Positions 20,570 through 31,670 are shown, counted from the stretch's first letter. The stretch is 64,000 nucleotides of DNA from Polynucleobacter bastaniensis (GCF_018882205.1 NZ_JACVOU010000001.1:62001-126000), one strand, 5' to 3'. Numbers and translations are program-made. Notes: generated by a model not told the origin, from the sequence alone.

Positions 20570-21396
20570 TGTCAATGCTTACACTTGGTCAAGCAACGCC
20601 GTATCCCGATCAATATGATCCAAGCTTGCTATTCCCCATTCCCCGCTCAGAGAATCGTCTCAAACTCGACATCAAACCAAATCAAGCTCTTCCTTTTGTA
20701 GGCATCGATATTTGGAATGCCTTTGAGTTGAGCTGGCTGAACAAAAAAGGTAAACCTCAGATTGCCTTAGCAGAATTTCAGGTTCCAGCTGATTCGCCAA
20801 ACATGATTGAGTCCAAATCATTCAAGCTCTACCTCAATAGTTTTAATAGCGCCCGCTTTGACGATGAAACAGCAGTGCGCGAACAATTAATCACTGATTT
20901 ATCAGCTGTAGCAGGCAGCAAGATTGCCACCCGCATTAATCCAACTGAAGCGGTTGCGAAAAAAGGTATGCAGGAGATGAGTGGTGTGCTGATGGACCGC
21001 CTTGATATCGAGATCGATCCAAGCTTATCTGCCGATCCCGCCTTGCTTGAAGTCAATGAGTCTTTTGGACCAATCGAGCAATGCTTAGTTTCTCATTTAC
21101 TCAAATCCAATTGTCCGGTGACTGGTCAACCAGATTGGGCTAGTGTGCAAATTCGTTACCAAGGTCGGCCAATTTTGGAAGAAGGCTTACTTCGCTATCT
21201 GATTGGATTCAGGCAAAAAGGTGAATTTCACGAGCATTGTGTTGAAACGATCTTTACCGACATCAAGCGCCAGTGCAAACCAGAGAAACTCTCTGTCTAC
21301 GCGCGCTACACCCGACGTGGTGGGTTAGACATTAATCCCTTCCGTACTGATCACAATGCGCCTTGGCCAGAAAATACTCGCCATGCGAGGCAGTAA
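20569..21396 (+). CDS. queF: NADPH-dependent 7-cyano-7-deazaguanine reductase
   Basis: Reduces preQ0 to preQ1 in queuosine synthesis. The 275-residue product is the long (YqfO/E. coli-like, two T-fold half) type. Visible: the NADPH-binding ESKSFKLYLN (residues 81-90), the catalytic Cys182 in LKSNCPVTGQPDW and the general acid Asp189. Start ATG overlaps the previous stop by one base, implying coupling. The operon ends at the hairpin at 21415-21440. Confidence 0.97.
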   Translation: MSMLTLGQATPYPDQYDPSLLFPIPRSENRLKLDIKPNQALPFVGIDIWNAFELSWLNKKGKPQIALAEFQVPADSPNMIESKSFKLYLNSFNSARFDDETAVREQLITDLSAVAGSKIATRINPTEAVAKKGMQEMSGVLMDRLDIEIDPSLSADPALLEVNESFGPIEQCLVSHLLKSNCPVTGQPDWASVQIRYQGRPILEEGLLRYLIGFRQKGEFHEHCVETIFTDIKRQCKPEKLSVYARYTRRGGLDINPFRTDHNAPWPENTRHARQ

Positions 21397-21414
21397 GAAA
21401 ATCAGCAGGTAAAC

Positions 21415-21440
21415 AAAAAGCCCTTCAAGAAGGGCTTTTT
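21415..21440. terminator. Bidirectional intrinsic terminator between queF and ssb
   Basis: Perfect 12-bp stem AAAAAGCCCTTC (21415-21426) with GAAGGGCTTTTT (21429-21440). It carries an A-run on one side and a T-run on the other, so it can serve both convergent genes, queF (plus) and ssb (minus). Confidence 0.9.
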
Positions 21441-21469
21441 GTCTTGGGTAAAACGAATTAACGCAATTC

Positions 21470-21925
21470 TTAAAACGGAATATCGTCGTCCATTGCGCCA
21501 AGGGATGCTGCATTAGAAGATGCTGGTGCAGAGTTCTCAACCGGCTTTGAGCGGCTATAGCTTTCACCACCATCACCACTGCCACCTACTGGCTTGCCAC
21601 CAAGCATTTGCATTGTTTCTGCAACGATCTCAGTAGAATATTTTTCTTGGCCACTTGCATCAGTCCATTTACGTGTGCGTAAACGTCCTTCTACATAAAC
21701 TTGTGAACCCTTTTTGAGATATTGACCAGCAATCTCTGCCAATTTTCCAAAGAACGCAACACGGTGCCATTCTGTGGTTTCTTTCATTTCGCCAGACTGC
21801 TTATCTTTGTAACGATCCGATGTCGCTACTGAAATATTGGTTACTGCGTCGCCGCTTGGCATATAACGCGTTTCTGGATCACGTCCTACATTACCTACGA
21901 TGATGACCTTATTTACCGAAGCCAT
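21470..21925 (-). CDS. ssb: Single-stranded DNA-binding protein
   Basis: Coats single-stranded DNA and recruits repair and replication enzymes. The 151-residue protein has the OB fold ([20 protein letters not shown], then [21 protein letters not shown], then [11 protein letters not shown]), a Gly/Ser-rich linker and the acidic tip DDDIPF used for partner binding. The length is slightly below E. coli Ssb. It follows the MFS gene on the minus strand by 43 bases; uvrA lies beyond, the usual betaproteobacterial uvrA-MFS-ssb cluster. Confidence 0.98.
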   Translation of the reverse strand: MASVNKVIIVGNVGRDPETRYMPSGDAVTNISVATSDRYKDKQSGEMKETTEWHRVAFFGKLAEIAGQYLKKGSQVYVEGRLRTRKWTDASGQEKYSTEIVAETMQMLGGKPVGGSGDGGESYSRSKPVENSAPASSNAASLGAMDDDIPF

Positions 21926-21968
21926 GTTGTCTCCCGAAGAAAAATACTGCTGTTATTACTGCTAAAGG

Positions 21969-23156
21969 TTATGTTATTACTTCCACTGCATTCTTTGTAT
22001 CTACTACTTTCGCAGGCAATTCGCCCATGAACCAAGCAATTATAAGCCAGCATAAAAGGAGTGCTGCACTGATTTTAAAGACCGCCATATCGCCAAGGGC
22101 ATCGATTAAATAACCCCCTATAGCAGCACCAAAAAATAAACCAATCGATTGGGTAGTGTTGAAGATGCCCAAAGCAGTTCCCTTTGATTGATTTGAAAAA
22201 CGTGACACCAAGGAGGGTAATAAGGCCTCCAAAAGGTTGAAGCCAATAAAGTAGACCAATAAAGAGAGTGCTATGACAATAATTGATCTTGCCTGAGAGA
22301 ACAAAATCTCAGCAATCACAAGAAAAATGATTGCGATTAAAAAAACCAGTCGCAGGCGATGACGCCTCTCACCAAATATCAAAATAGGTGCCATCATCAA
22401 GAACGACAGTAAGACAACTGATAAATATATTTTCCAATGATCAGCTAGCGGCATACCTGCCTCTACCAATAAATGCGGCATCACTAGAAACATGGCGACT
22501 TGTGTTGCGTGTAATAGCAGCACACCAAAATTCAAGCGCATTAACTCCGGAATAAAGAAAACCTCTTTTAGGGAGGCTTGCTCCACCCTAGCTTCCACTT
22601 TATTGCTGGGCAAAATGTAGAAGGTCACAAACATCGCGAATACACCCAAAATAGCCAGGACCAAGAAAATACCACTCAAACCCATGACCCGATAAATAGG
22701 TGCAGCAATCACTAGTGATAGTGCAAAAGAGAGAGCAATGCTACCTCCAACAAGCGCCATTGCACGAGTACGCACCTGTTCACGAGTGAGATCGGCAACC
22801 CAAGCTGAAATAGCGGCTGAGACTGCACCGGCGCCCATAATGCCGCGCCCGATGGCAATCCAAAGGAGGTCGTCCTTTGCAGCACAAATGAGAGCCCCGG
22901 CAACAAACAGGGACAAGCCCCATAAAACAACTGGTTTACGGCCAATTCGGTCAGAAAGACGGCCTAAGGGGATATAAAAGCAAGCCTGAACAATATTGAA
23001 GATCCCCAGGGTCAGGCCAACCCATAGAGCATGCTCGCCACCAGGTAAGCCCCGCGCATGAATACTAAAAACCGGCAAAAGCAGGAATAGGCCCAACATA
23101 CGAAGGCCAAAGATGCCGGCTAAGGCCAGAGTGGAGCGAAGTTCAGAAGGATTCAT
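21969..23156 (-). CDS. MFS transporter
   Basis: Twelve-helix inner-membrane exporter of the major facilitator superfamily (395 residues). Visible signatures: the loop 2-3 motif GRLSDRIGRKPVVLWGL and the motif GRGIMGAGAVSAAISAW. Function is not known; the gene is conserved next to uvrA and ssb in Burkholderiaceae and is often annotated as a multidrug exporter. Divergent from uvrA with a 37-base gap. Confidence 0.9.
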   Translation of the reverse strand: MNPSELRSTLALAGIFGLRMLGLFLLLPVFSIHARGLPGGEHALWVGLTLGIFNIVQACFYIPLGRLSDRIGRKPVVLWGLSLFVAGALICAAKDDLLWIAIGRGIMGAGAVSAAISAWVADLTREQVRTRAMALVGGSIALSFALSLVIAAPIYRVMGLSGIFLVLAILGVFAMFVTFYILPSNKVEARVEQASLKEVFFIPELMRLNFGVLLLHATQVAMFLVMPHLLVEAGMPLADHWKIYLSVVLLSFLMMAPILIFGERRHRLRLVFLIAIIFLVIAEILFSQARSIIVIALSLLVYFIGFNLLEALLPSLVSRFSNQSKGTALGIFNTTQSIGLFFGAAIGGYLIDALGDMAVFKISAALLLCWLIIAWFMGELPAKVVDTKNAVEVIT

Positions 23157-23193
23157 GGGAAAGAGCTATATTAACAAGTTACGCTAAAAAATC

Positions 23194-26082
23194 ATGAATA
23201 ACGAAATCAAGATCCGCGGTGCCCGCACCCACAACCTCAAAAACATCAATCTAGATATCCCTAGAGAGAAATTAGTCGTCTTGACTGGCTTATCTGGCTC
23301 AGGCAAAAGCTCATTGGCTTTTGACACCCTGTACGCCGAAGGTCAGCGTCGCTATGTAGAGTCCCTATCTGCTTATGCCCGCCAATTCTTGCAGCTGATG
23401 GAAAAGCCTGATGTCGATACGATTGAAGGCCTTTCACCGGCAATCTCAATTGAGCAAAAAGCGACCAGCCATAATCCCCGCTCGACTGTGGGTACAGTTA
23501 CAGAAATTCATGATTACCTGCGTTTGTTGTTTGCACGCGCTGGAACCCCGCATTGTCCAGATCACGATCTACCGCTAGAGGCGCAAAGCGTTTCTCAAAT
23601 GGTCGATACCGTTTTGGCTATGCCAGAAGACACTAAGCTCATGATCTTGGCTCCCGTGGTGAGTGAGCGTAAGGGTGAATTCGTAGACTTATTCCAAGAT
23701 CTTCAGGCGCAAGGCTTTGTTCGCTTTCGTGTGCGCTCTGGTGGTGGAACAACCAATACAGCCAAAGCAGAGATCTTTGAAGTAGATCAATTGCCAGCAT
23801 TAAAGAAGAACGATAAGCATTCAATTGAAGTGGTCGTAGATCGCATTAAAGTACGTCCGGATATTCAGCAACGTGTAGCAGAATCTTTTGAAACTGCTCT
23901 GCGCCTTGCCGATGGCAAAGCCATGATTGTCAACATGGATACCGGCAAAGAGATGATTTTCTCCAGCAAGTTTGCCTGCCCAATTTGCTCCTATTCATTA
24001 CAAGAGCTTGAGCCACGCCTCTTCTCTTTTAATAATCCAATGGGCGCATGTCCTTCTTGTGATGGCTTGGGCCATCAATCCTTCTTTGATCCTAAGCGTA
24101 TTGTTGCCCACCCAGACCTATCGCTAGCCTCTGGTGCAATTAAAGGCTGGGATCGTCGTAACCAGTTTTATTTCAAGCTCTTACAAACACTTGCTAAGCA
24201 TGGCGGGTTTGATGTCGAGAAGCCTTTTGAGACTCTCAATAAGAAACAACAAGACTTGATTTTATTAGGCTCGGGCGATGTCACCATTCCTTTTGAATAT
24301 ATCAATGAGCGCGGCAAAAATAGTACTCGTGAGCATGCCTTTGAGGGCATTGTTGCTAATTTTGAGCGCCGCTATCGTGAGACTGACTCGGCAACCGTTC
24401 GAGAAGAACTATCACGCTACCAAAACGTACAAACCTGTCCATCGTGTAGTGGCAGTCGTTTGCGTAAGGAAGCGCGTTTTGTCAAAGTCGGTGAAGGCAA
24501 GCAATCACGCGCGATTTATCAAATCAGCGCCCTCCCCTTGAAAGAAGCTAAAGAATATTTTGAAGCACTCGAACTCAAAGGTGCCAAACGAGAAATCGCT
24601 GACAAGATTGTGAAAGAAATTGGTTCACGCCTACGCTTCCTAAACGATGTCGGCTTAGACTATTTGTCGCTTGAGCGTAGTGCAGACACCCTCTCTGGCG
24701 GTGAAGCTCAACGTATTCGTCTGGCATCACAGATTGGCTCTGGCCTGACTGGTGTCATGTATGTATTAGATGAACCCTCCATTGGATTGCATCAGCGTGA
24801 TAACGATAGACTCATCGGTACCCTGAAGCATTTACGTGACTTAGGTAATAGCGTTCTAGTGGTTGAGCATGATGAAGATATGATCCGCGCTTCTGACTAT
24901 GTAATTGATATTGGTCCTGGTGCTGGAGTACATGGCGGTGAAGTGGTAGCCGAGGGTACCCCCGCTGAAGTAGAGGCTAATCCTAAATCTCTCACAGGCG
25001 CCTATCTATCTGGTCGAGAGTGGATCGCCGTACCTGAAAAACGTATTCCGGTAAACGATAAGTTCTTAGAAATTATTGGTGCGCGCGGCAACAACTTGCA
25101 ATCTGTTCACGCCAAAATTCCTGTCGGCTTATTAACCTGCGTCACTGGCGTATCTGGCTCAGGTAAATCTACCCTCATCAACGACACATTGCACCATGCA
25201 GTTGCACATCATATCTACGGCTCCAATGCAGAGCCAGCAGCGCATGATGCGATCAAAGGCTTGGAGAACTTTGACAAGGTCATTAGCGTAGATCAATCCC
25301 CGATTGGTAGAACTCCACGCTCAAACCCAGCGACTTACACTGGGTTATTTACGCCTATTAGAGAACTCTTTTGTGGCGTACCTGCTGCACGCGAGCGCGG
25401 CTATGAAGCAGGACGTTTTTCTTTCAACGTCAAGGGTGGTCGTTGTGATGCCTGTGAAGGTGATGGCGTTATTAAAGTAGAAATGCATTTCTTACCAGAC
25501 GTATATGTTCCTTGCGATGTCTGTCACGGCAAACGCTATAACCGCGAAACTTTAGACATTCGCTATAAAGGCAAGAATATCCATGAAGTGCTGTCGATGA
25601 CCATCGAACAAGCCCATGAATTCTTTGAAGCCGTTCCGATCGTCAAACGAAAACTCAAGACCTTGCTCGATGTGGGCTTGGGTTATGTGAAGTTAGGCCA
25701 AAGCGCTACGACTTTGTCTGGTGGTGAGGCGCAACGCGTCAAACTCTCTTTAGAGCTTTCCAAACGCGATACCGGCAGAACGCTCTACATCTTGGATGAG
25801 CCAACTACGGGCTTGCATTTCCATGACATTCAATTATTGCTGACTGTTCTTCAGACCCTGAAGAAACAAGGCAATACGATCGTCATCATTGAGCACAACT
25901 TAGATGTGATCAAAACTGCCGATTGGATTATTGACTTGGGACCTAAGGGTGGCGCCGGTGGTGGGCAGATTATTGCTACTGGTACGCCCGAGGAAGTTGC
26001 GAAGAATGGGGCCAGCTTTACCGGTCACTACCTGGCGCCACTACTAGTTCGTAAACCAGCGCCCACCAAAAAGAAAAAGTGA
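23194..26082 (+). CDS. uvrA: Excinuclease ABC subunit A
   Basis: Damage sensor of nucleotide excision repair. The 962-residue protein contains two ABC ATPase modules: Walker [21 protein letters not shown] (about 32-50) and [11 protein letters not shown] (about 650), signatures [12 protein letters not shown] and [12 protein letters not shown], plus the zinc modules [14 protein letters not shown] and [20 protein letters not shown] ([10 protein letters not shown]). Length and layout are normal. Divergent from the MFS gene; no LexA-like box is evident in the 37-base gap. Confidence 0.98.
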   Translation: MNNEIKIRGARTHNLKNINLDIPREKLVVLTGLSGSGKSSLAFDTLYAEGQRRYVESLSAYARQFLQLMEKPDVDTIEGLSPAISIEQKATSHNPRSTVGTVTEIHDYLRLLFARAGTPHCPDHDLPLEAQSVSQMVDTVLAMPEDTKLMILAPVVSERKGEFVDLFQDLQAQGFVRFRVRSGGGTTNTAKAEIFEVDQLPALKKNDKHSIEVVVDRIKVRPDIQQRVAESFETALRLADGKAMIVNMDTGKEMIFSSKFACPICSYSLQELEPRLFSFNNPMGACPSCDGLGHQSFFDPKRIVAHPDLSLASGAIKGWDRRNQFYFKLLQTLAKHGGFDVEKPFETLNKKQQDLILLGSGDVTIPFEYINERGKNSTREHAFEGIVANFERRYRETDSATVREELSRYQNVQTCPSCSGSRLRKEARFVKVGEGKQSRAIYQISALPLKEAKEYFEALELKGAKREIADKIVKEIGSRLRFLNDVGLDYLSLERSADTLSGGEAQRIRLASQIGSGLTGVMYVLDEPSIGLHQRDNDRLIGTLKHLRDLGNSVLVVEHDEDMIRASDYVIDIGPGAGVHGGEVVAEGTPAEVEANPKSLTGAYLSGREWIAVPEKRIPVNDKFLEIIGARGNNLQSVHAKIPVGLLTCVTGVSGSGKSTLINDTLHHAVAHHIYGSNAEPAAHDAIKGLENFDKVISVDQSPIGRTPRSNPATYTGLFTPIRELFCGVPAARERGYEAGRFSFNVKGGRCDACEGDGVIKVEMHFLPDVYVPCDVCHGKRYNRETLDIRYKGKNIHEVLSMTIEQAHEFFEAVPIVKRKLKTLLDVGLGYVKLGQSATTLSGGEAQRVKLSLELSKRDTGRTLYILDEPTTGLHFHDIQLLLTVLQTLKKQGNTIVIIEHNLDVIKTADWIIDLGPKGGAGGGQIIATGTPEEVAKNGASFTGHYLAPLLVRKPAPTKKKK

Positions 26083-26106
26083 TTCTGCCGAGTGGGTCGA
26101 ATAACC

Positions 26107-28089
26107 TCATCCGAGCAATTTAGATTCGGCTAAATCAGTTGCTTCTGAATTGCCTGACAGTACCAGAATGTCGTTTGCTTGCAAACGCAAATCTGGAGTG
26201 AGCTCTAATTTGACGTAGTCAGAGCCGCCCACTTTTCGCCTGACTGCCTGCACGCTCACACCTTCATTTTCAAGATGCAACTCTTCAAGTGTCTGCCCAA
26301 TACTGGCTGACTCAGGCAGCAAAGTAACTGAATGTAAGCGCCACGATTCCTTCGTGTCCACCTCATCATTAACGCCACGGAAGTAGCCGCGTAATAGGCT
26401 ATAACGCGCTTCACGTGCGCCGGTAATGCGACGCACCACCTTACGCATAGGCACACCCATGATCAGTAAGACGTGGGATGCCATCATCAAGCTACCCTCA
26501 ATCAACTCCGGCACCACCTCGGTCGCACCAGCTGCTTGTAACTTAGCTAGATCTGCATCATCTTTTGTGCGCACCAATACTGTCATACCAGGACGCAGGT
26601 GCTCGACTTGATGCAATACTTTAAAACTAGCTGGTGTGTCGGCATAAGTAATTACCACTGCCTTTGCTCTTGACAGGCCAGCAGCTACTAAATAATTTTC
26701 TCGACTGGCGTCACCATAGACCACGTTATCTCCAGCAGCGGCAGCCTCCTTTACGCGATCAGGATCCATGTCTAATGCAATGTAAGGAATTTTTTCTTGA
26801 TCGAGCATGCGGGCTAAGCTTTGACCTGAGCGGCCAAAACCACAAATGACCACATGATTTTCTGTGCGGACACTTTTTGCCGCAACACGTGTCAGTGCCA
26901 GCGATTGCAACAACCATTCATTGCTAGAAAAACGCATCGCGATACGATCACTATGTTGAATTAAGAAAGGCGCACCAAACATTGACAGCAGCATTGCTGC
27001 CAATATGGCTTGACTCAAAGCAGGATCAATTAAATCCAAACCATCAATTTGATTTAAGAGTACGAAACCAAATTCACCAGCCTGCGCTAAACACAAACCT
27101 GTCCGAATAGAGATGCCAGGACTTGAACCAAAAGCACGTGACAATAAAGCAATCAAGCCGAACTTAAAAATCAACGGGCCAATTAATAAGAGTAGAACTA
27201 GCATCCACTGTTGATGAATCACTTCAAAATCCAGCAGCATGCCAACGGTAATAAAGAAGAGGCCCAAGAGCACATCTTTGAAAGGCTTAACGTCCTCTTC
27301 CACTTGATGGCGATAGGGCGTTTCGGCAATTAACATTCCAGCCAAGAAAGCCCCTAAGGCTAGCGATAAGCCAAAGTGTTCAGTCAGTCCCGCCATCCCC
27401 AAAACAATCAACAAGAGGTTGAGCATGAATAACTCTTGGGAGCGTAATTTAGCAACCAAACCGAACCAACGACTCATCAAGGTTTGGCCAATAACAAAAA
27501 TGAGTACTAGAGCTACCGTGATCTTGATGGATGCTGCAGTCAGGGCTAAAAATAGGTCGCCAGGATTCTTACCAAGCGAAGGCAACAAAATTAATAGGAA
27601 AACTACCGCCAAGTCCTGAAAGAGCAAAATACCGATGATGTTGCGCCCATGCTCAGTTTCAATTTCGGAGCGCTCAGAAATGAGTTTGGTAACGATCGCT
27701 GTAGAGGACATTGCTAAAGCGCCCCCCAGCGCAATTGCCGCCTGCCAGGAAATAGGGTAAATCCAGTTCATCAAAAGGCTGGCTGGGACTGCAAGCAGCA
27801 TGGTCAAAATGACCTGACTGCCGCCCAAGCCAAATACGATGGTCCGCATGGCTCGTAGCTTATGGAGGTTGAATTCCAGGCCAATTGAGAACATCAAGAA
27901 AACCACGCCAAATTCAGCTAAATACTTGACTGTGGCGGAATCATTGGCCAAGCCAAGGGCATGTGGCCCAATCAGGACACCAATAGCCAAATAGCCCAAA
28001 ATAGGGGGTAGCCCAAAATAGCGGAAAATAACTACCCCGGCCACCGCAGAGGCCAACAAGATGAGAGTTAACTGAAGGACTGACGGCAT
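26107..28089 (-). CDS. Kef-type monovalent cation:proton antiporter (CPA2) with RCK domains
   Basis: Inner-membrane K+ or Na+/H+ antiporter of the CPA2 family, 660 residues. About residues 1-380 hold 11-13 transmembrane helices including GYLAIGVLIGPHALGL and ALGGALAMSSTAIV. An RCK N (TrkA-N) domain follows at about 415-535 with the dinucleotide motif VVICGFGRSGQSLARML, then an RCK C (TrkA-C) domain at about 570-655. KefB/KefC-like by layout, but no KefF/KefG-type ancillary gene is nearby, so glutathione gating is not shown. Starts only 11 bases from divergent kdsD. Confidence 0.92.
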   Translation of the reverse strand: MPSVLQLTLILLASAVAGVVIFRYFGLPPILGYLAIGVLIGPHALGLANDSATVKYLAEFGVVFLMFSIGLEFNLHKLRAMRTIVFGLGGSQVILTMLLAVPASLLMNWIYPISWQAAIALGGALAMSSTAIVTKLISERSEIETEHGRNIIGILLFQDLAVVFLLILLPSLGKNPGDLFLALTAASIKITVALVLIFVIGQTLMSRWFGLVAKLRSQELFMLNLLLIVLGMAGLTEHFGLSLALGAFLAGMLIAETPYRHQVEEDVKPFKDVLLGLFFITVGMLLDFEVIHQQWMLVLLLLIGPLIFKFGLIALLSRAFGSSPGISIRTGLCLAQAGEFGFVLLNQIDGLDLIDPALSQAILAAMLLSMFGAPFLIQHSDRIAMRFSSNEWLLQSLALTRVAAKSVRTENHVVICGFGRSGQSLARMLDQEKIPYIALDMDPDRVKEAAAAGDNVVYGDASRENYLVAAGLSRAKAVVITYADTPASFKVLHQVEHLRPGMTVLVRTKDDADLAKLQAAGATEVVPELIEGSLMMASHVLLIMGVPMRKVVRRITGAREARYSLLRGYFRGVNDEVDTKESWRLHSVTLLPESASIGQTLEELHLENEGVSVQAVRRKVGGSDYVKLELTPDLRLQANDILVLSGNSEATDLAESKLLG

Positions 28090-28100
28090 ATACTCACCCC

Positions 28101-29093
28101 ATGATAGCTAAGACTCGTGACCGAACCCTAAAGCTTGCACGCGACACCCTCACGCTTGAGGCTGCTGCACTGCATACCATGCGCGATCGCCTTGAAGGTG
28201 CAGACGCTGATGCCCTAGTATTGGCAGTTGATCTACTGCACTCCTGCAAAGGCCGCATCGTCGTCTCTGGAATTGGTAAATCAGGGCATATTGCTCGCAA
28301 GATTGCTGCTACCTTTGCCTCTACAGGCTCCCCCGCTTTTTTTGTTCACCCCGCAGAAGCTAGTCATGGCGATCTAGGGATGGTGACTCGTGATGACGTC
28401 TTTGTTGCACTCTCTAATTCCGGCGAGACTGATGAGCTACTCACCATCGTACCAATCGTCAAGCGCACTGGTGCAAAACTGATTGCACTGACTGGTGCAC
28501 CCAATTCCTCTTTGGCAAAGTTAGCGGATGCCCATTTAGACACTAGTGTTGAAAAAGAAGCTTGTCCACTCAACCTTGCCCCAACCAGCAGCACAACCGC
28601 AGCACTCGCTATGGGTGATGCCCTTGCGGTTGCCCTACTAGATGCGCGTGGCTTTCAGGCAGAAGATTTCCAACGCTCACACCCAGGCGGCCGCCTAGGT
28701 CGCAAACAGCTCATGCATGTCAGTGAGGTTATGCGTAGCTTTGATGAGACTCCTAAGATTGCAATCTCCGCCTCCCTGCAAGATGCTTTACTCGAAATGA
28801 CTGCTAAGCGTATGGGCATGGTGGTTACTTTAGATAATGCAAACAAAGTTGCCGGCATCTTTACAGATGGTGACTTACGTCGCTTACTTGAGAAAAGCAC
28901 CAATTTAGATGGTCTCACTTTAGAAAAAGCAATTACTTCAGCACCGCGCACAATTCCGCCCGAGTTATTAGCAGAGGAGGCTATTGAAATGATGGAAAAA
29001 CATCGCATCAATCATTTGGTAGTAACCGATCCTGCAGGTGAATTACTTGGAGCACTCAACCTCCATGATTTATTTGCCGCTAAAGTTATTTAA
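28101..29093 (+). CDS. kdsD: D-arabinose 5-phosphate isomerase
   Basis: Converts ribulose 5-phosphate to arabinose 5-phosphate, the first step to Kdo of lipopolysaccharide. The 330 residues contain an SIS sugar isomerase domain (about 45-180; VVSGIGKSGHIARKIAATFA, ALSNSGETDELL) and two CBS domains (about 210-330; MGMVVTLDNANKVAGIF and HRINHLVVTD), the standard KdsD plan. First gene of a plus-strand series kdsD-kdsC-lptC-lptA-lptB. The divergent antiporter starts 11 bases away, so its promoter must lie within that gene. Confidence 0.97.
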   Translation: MIAKTRDRTLKLARDTLTLEAAALHTMRDRLEGADADALVLAVDLLHSCKGRIVVSGIGKSGHIARKIAATFASTGSPAFFVHPAEASHGDLGMVTRDDVFVALSNSGETDELLTIVPIVKRTGAKLIALTGAPNSSLAKLADAHLDTSVEKEACPLNLAPTSSTTAALAMGDALAVALLDARGFQAEDFQRSHPGGRLGRKQLMHVSEVMRSFDETPKIAISASLQDALLEMTAKRMGMVVTLDNANKVAGIFTDGDLRRLLEKSTNLDGLTLEKAITSAPRTIPPELLAEEAIEMMEKHRINHLVVTDPAGELLGALNLHDLFAAKVI

Positions 29094-29128
29094 TTCACCT
29101 ATTTTTTATTATTCATTTACCCGCTTAT

Positions 29129-29701
29129 ATGCCAACTGCCTTTCACACTCATAACACTAACCCTTTAAGCCAATATCCACAGGCTTGGGATCGTGCTGGG
29201 GCGGTCAAGCTTCTCGTTCTAGATGTTGATGGCGTATTGACCAATGGCCAAGTTTTTATCGGTGAAAACGGTAAAGAGTCCCTCAAAGCTTTTGATATTC
29301 AGGATGGCTTGGGAATTAAGTTATTGGAAAAGATAGGTATTTCGACAGCGATCATTACGGGCCGTAACTCCAAAATGGTTTTGGCCCGTTGCGATGAGCT
29401 TGGCATCAAACACGTACACATGGGTGTTGAAGATAAAGCCGCAGCCTTAAAAAATATGCTGCAATCTCTCGAGTTGCAGTCTAGCGATTGTGCAGTGATG
29501 GGCGATGACTGGCCTGATTTTCAAATGATGAAGTCTGCAGGTTTGAAGATATGTCCTGCGCAAGGACATGATGCTGTGAAAGAAATAGCTCACTTTGTCA
29601 CCACTCGATCTGGCGGTAGTGGTGCGGTACGTGAAGTCTGTGATCTGATCTTGAAGGCGCAAAACCGTTATGAGGAATTACTCGCTCAGGCGCGCGCTTA
29701 A
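29129..29701 (+). CDS. kdsC: Kdo-8-phosphate phosphatase, HAD family
   Basis: Removes phosphate from Kdo 8-phosphate. The 190-residue HAD C0 subfamily protein has the nucleophile motif LDVDGVLTNG (Asp32, Asp34), motif 2 in AIITGRNSKMV and the metal-binding GDDWPDFQMM. It is followed by lptC 12 bases later. Confidence 0.97.
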   Translation: MPTAFHTHNTNPLSQYPQAWDRAGAVKLLVLDVDGVLTNGQVFIGENGKESLKAFDIQDGLGIKLLEKIGISTAIITGRNSKMVLARCDELGIKHVHMGVEDKAAALKNMLQSLELQSSDCAVMGDDWPDFQMMKSAGLKICPAQGHDAVKEIAHFVTTRSGGSGAVREVCDLILKAQNRYEELLAQARA

Positions 29702-29713
29702 GGTCAATAAGCA

Positions 29714-30358
29714 ATGGAACTAAATACCCAAAAAATCAAACTGAGCATCTGGCGTACATCCTTACGTCTGATGCCTTTGATTCTGATGGGCACGCTCACT
29801 CTTGTCACGTTTTGGTTAGTGAAGAAAAATACACCGGCAGAAAAATCAGCAATTGAACGTGTGCGCCTTCATGAGCCTGACTACACAATTAGCAATGGCG
29901 CCTTATCCGCCCTCAATGAATCCGGTGATACTAAATATCGCGTGCTTGGCAAGAAAGTGATTCACTACGACGACGATGCTTCAATCGATATTGAAACACC
30001 GCGCATACGCTTGTTCCCTCCTGAAAAGTCACCGGTGACTGTCAAGGCAGACAAGGGTCATTTAGACGGCGATCTGACGATTTTGGATCTGATTGATAAC
30101 GCCGAAATATTTCGGCCACAACAAGCTGCTTCGGCATCTGAGCCAGCAAGACCGCGTATGCTTGCGCGCTCCTCTTATTTCAAAGTGCTCATTAATGATG
30201 ACATTATTAAAACGGATAAACCTATTACGCTTGAGCAAGGGGTTTCTGTGATGCACTCAACTGATGGCGGCGTATTTAACAACATCGAACAAAGCATGGT
30301 TTTATCTGGTCAAGTAAAGGGTCGTATCGAGCGCATACAACCTGGAGCGCAGCAATGA
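29714..30358 (+). CDS. lptC: LPS export ABC transporter periplasmic protein LptC
   Basis: Inner-membrane bitopic protein that passes LPS from LptB2FG to LptA. The 214 residues start with a short cytoplasmic part, a single transmembrane helix (about 17-36, LRLMPLILMGTLTLVTFWLV) and a periplasmic beta-jellyroll (GALSALNESGDTKYRVLGKK onward). It overlaps lptA by four bases (ATGA). Confidence 0.93.
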   Translation: MELNTQKIKLSIWRTSLRLMPLILMGTLTLVTFWLVKKNTPAEKSAIERVRLHEPDYTISNGALSALNESGDTKYRVLGKKVIHYDDDASIDIETPRIRLFPPEKSPVTVKADKGHLDGDLTILDLIDNAEIFRPQQAASASEPARPRMLARSSYFKVLINDDIIKTDKPITLEQGVSVMHSTDGGVFNNIEQSMVLSGQVKGRIERIQPGAQQ

Positions 30359-30906
30359 AACTATTGCGAAAATTTCTTATAGTGTCTGCGCTACTAGGCA
30401 CTTGCCTTACCGCTCATGCTGAAAAAGCCGATCAAGATAAACCCATCATCTTGGAAGCAGAAAAAGTATCTGTGAATGACGTACAACAAGTCTATGAGCT
30501 TGATGGTGAAGTGCTCTTAATCAAAGGCAGTATTTTGATTACTGGTGCGAAGGGCAATATCAAAGTCGACCCCGAGGGTTATGAGTACGTTGATGTTCAG
30601 GGTAATTCAGAATCTACTGCCAGCTTTAGACAAAGACGTGAAGGGCCCGCTAATGAGTTTATGCAGGGTCGGGGCAAAACGGTTACCTACAATGCAAAAA
30701 CTGAGCTTCTCACGCTAACTGGTGATGCCAGCTTGAAGCGTCTTCACAATATGCAAATGCTAGATCAATTACACGGTTGGAAAATTGACTACGATGATGT
30801 TCAGCAGCGCTATCAAGTCTTACCGCCTACTGATGCCAAAGCAGAAGACCTGCCACTAGCTCGAGCCATCCTTTCACCAAGAAGAAAAGCTACACTAGAG
30901 AAATGA
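30355..30906 (+). CDS. lptA: Lipopolysaccharide transport periplasmic protein LptA
   Basis: Bridges the periplasm in LPS transport. The 183-residue precursor has a cleavable signal peptide (about 1-22, ending LTAHA) and an OstA-like jellyroll with [20 protein letters not shown] and [20 protein letters not shown]. Its start and end overlap lptC and lptB by four bases each, so the three are tightly coupled. Confidence 0.95.
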   Translation: MKLLRKFLIVSALLGTCLTAHAEKADQDKPIILEAEKVSVNDVQQVYELDGEVLLIKGSILITGAKGNIKVDPEGYEYVDVQGNSESTASFRQRREGPANEFMQGRGKTVTYNAKTELLTLTGDASLKRLHNMQMLDQLHGWKIDYDDVQQRYQVLPPTDAKAEDLPLARAILSPRRKATLEK

Positions 30907-31670
30907 CCACGAATTCCAGTAGCACTCAAAAACCAGCAACCTTAGGTGCTCAGCACCTTCAAAAGCGCTATGGCTCTCGCACAGTAGTTCGGGATGTATC
31001 GATAGAAGTGAAATGCGGGGAAGTGGTTGGGCTTTTGGGGCCAAATGGCGCCGGCAAAACAACCTCTTTCTACATGATTGTTGGTCTAGTTCCTTTGGAT
31101 GGTGGGAGCATTGTTTTAGACGGCATTGATATTACGCGTCTACCCATTCATGAACGAGCTCGTATGGGCCTGTCCTACCTCCCACAAGAGGCTTCTGTTT
31201 TCAGAAAGCTCAATGTGGCTGAAAATATCCAAGCCGTCTTAGAGCTGCAAGTACAAGGTGGAAAAACATTAAGCAAGGCTGAAATAGCACATCGCCTAGA
31301 TGAGCTCCTGGGCGAGCTCCAAATCAGTCATCTACGCGACAACCCCGCTCTCTCCCTATCTGGTGGCGAGCGCCGCCGTGTTGAGATTGCTAGAGCACTA
31401 GCCTCCCAGCCTAAGTTCATTTTGCTTGATGAGCCATTTGCTGGCGTTGACCCAATTGCGGTTGGAGAAATCCAGCGGATTGTACGTTTCTTAAGAGACC
31501 GCCAAATTGGCGTACTTATTACCGACCATAACGTTCGAGAGACCCTGGGGATTTGTGATCATGCCTACATCATCAGCGAAGGTAGCGTTCTAGCAGAAGG
31601 CAAACCAGACCAAATTATCGAGAATGATGCCGTCAGACGAGTCTACCTAGGCGAAAACTTCCGCATGTAA
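30903..31670 (+). CDS. lptB: LPS export ABC transporter ATPase LptB
   Basis: Cytoplasmic ATPase that drives LPS extraction with LptF/LptG (not in this window). The 255 residues show Walker [18 protein letters not shown] (about 46-53), signature [18 protein letters not shown] and Walker [14 protein letters not shown]. An N-terminal extension of about 12 residues precedes the fold. Usually rpoN comes next; here only a fragment remains. Confidence 0.97.
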   Translation: MTTNSSSTQKPATLGAQHLQKRYGSRTVVRDVSIEVKCGEVVGLLGPNGAGKTTSFYMIVGLVPLDGGSIVLDGIDITRLPIHERARMGLSYLPQEASVFRKLNVAENIQAVLELQVQGGKTLSKAEIAHRLDELLGELQISHLRDNPALSLSGGERRRVEIARALASQPKFILLDEPFAGVDPIAVGEIQRIVRFLRDRQIGVLITDHNVRETLGICDHAYIISEGSVLAEGKPDQIIENDAVRRVYLGENFRM

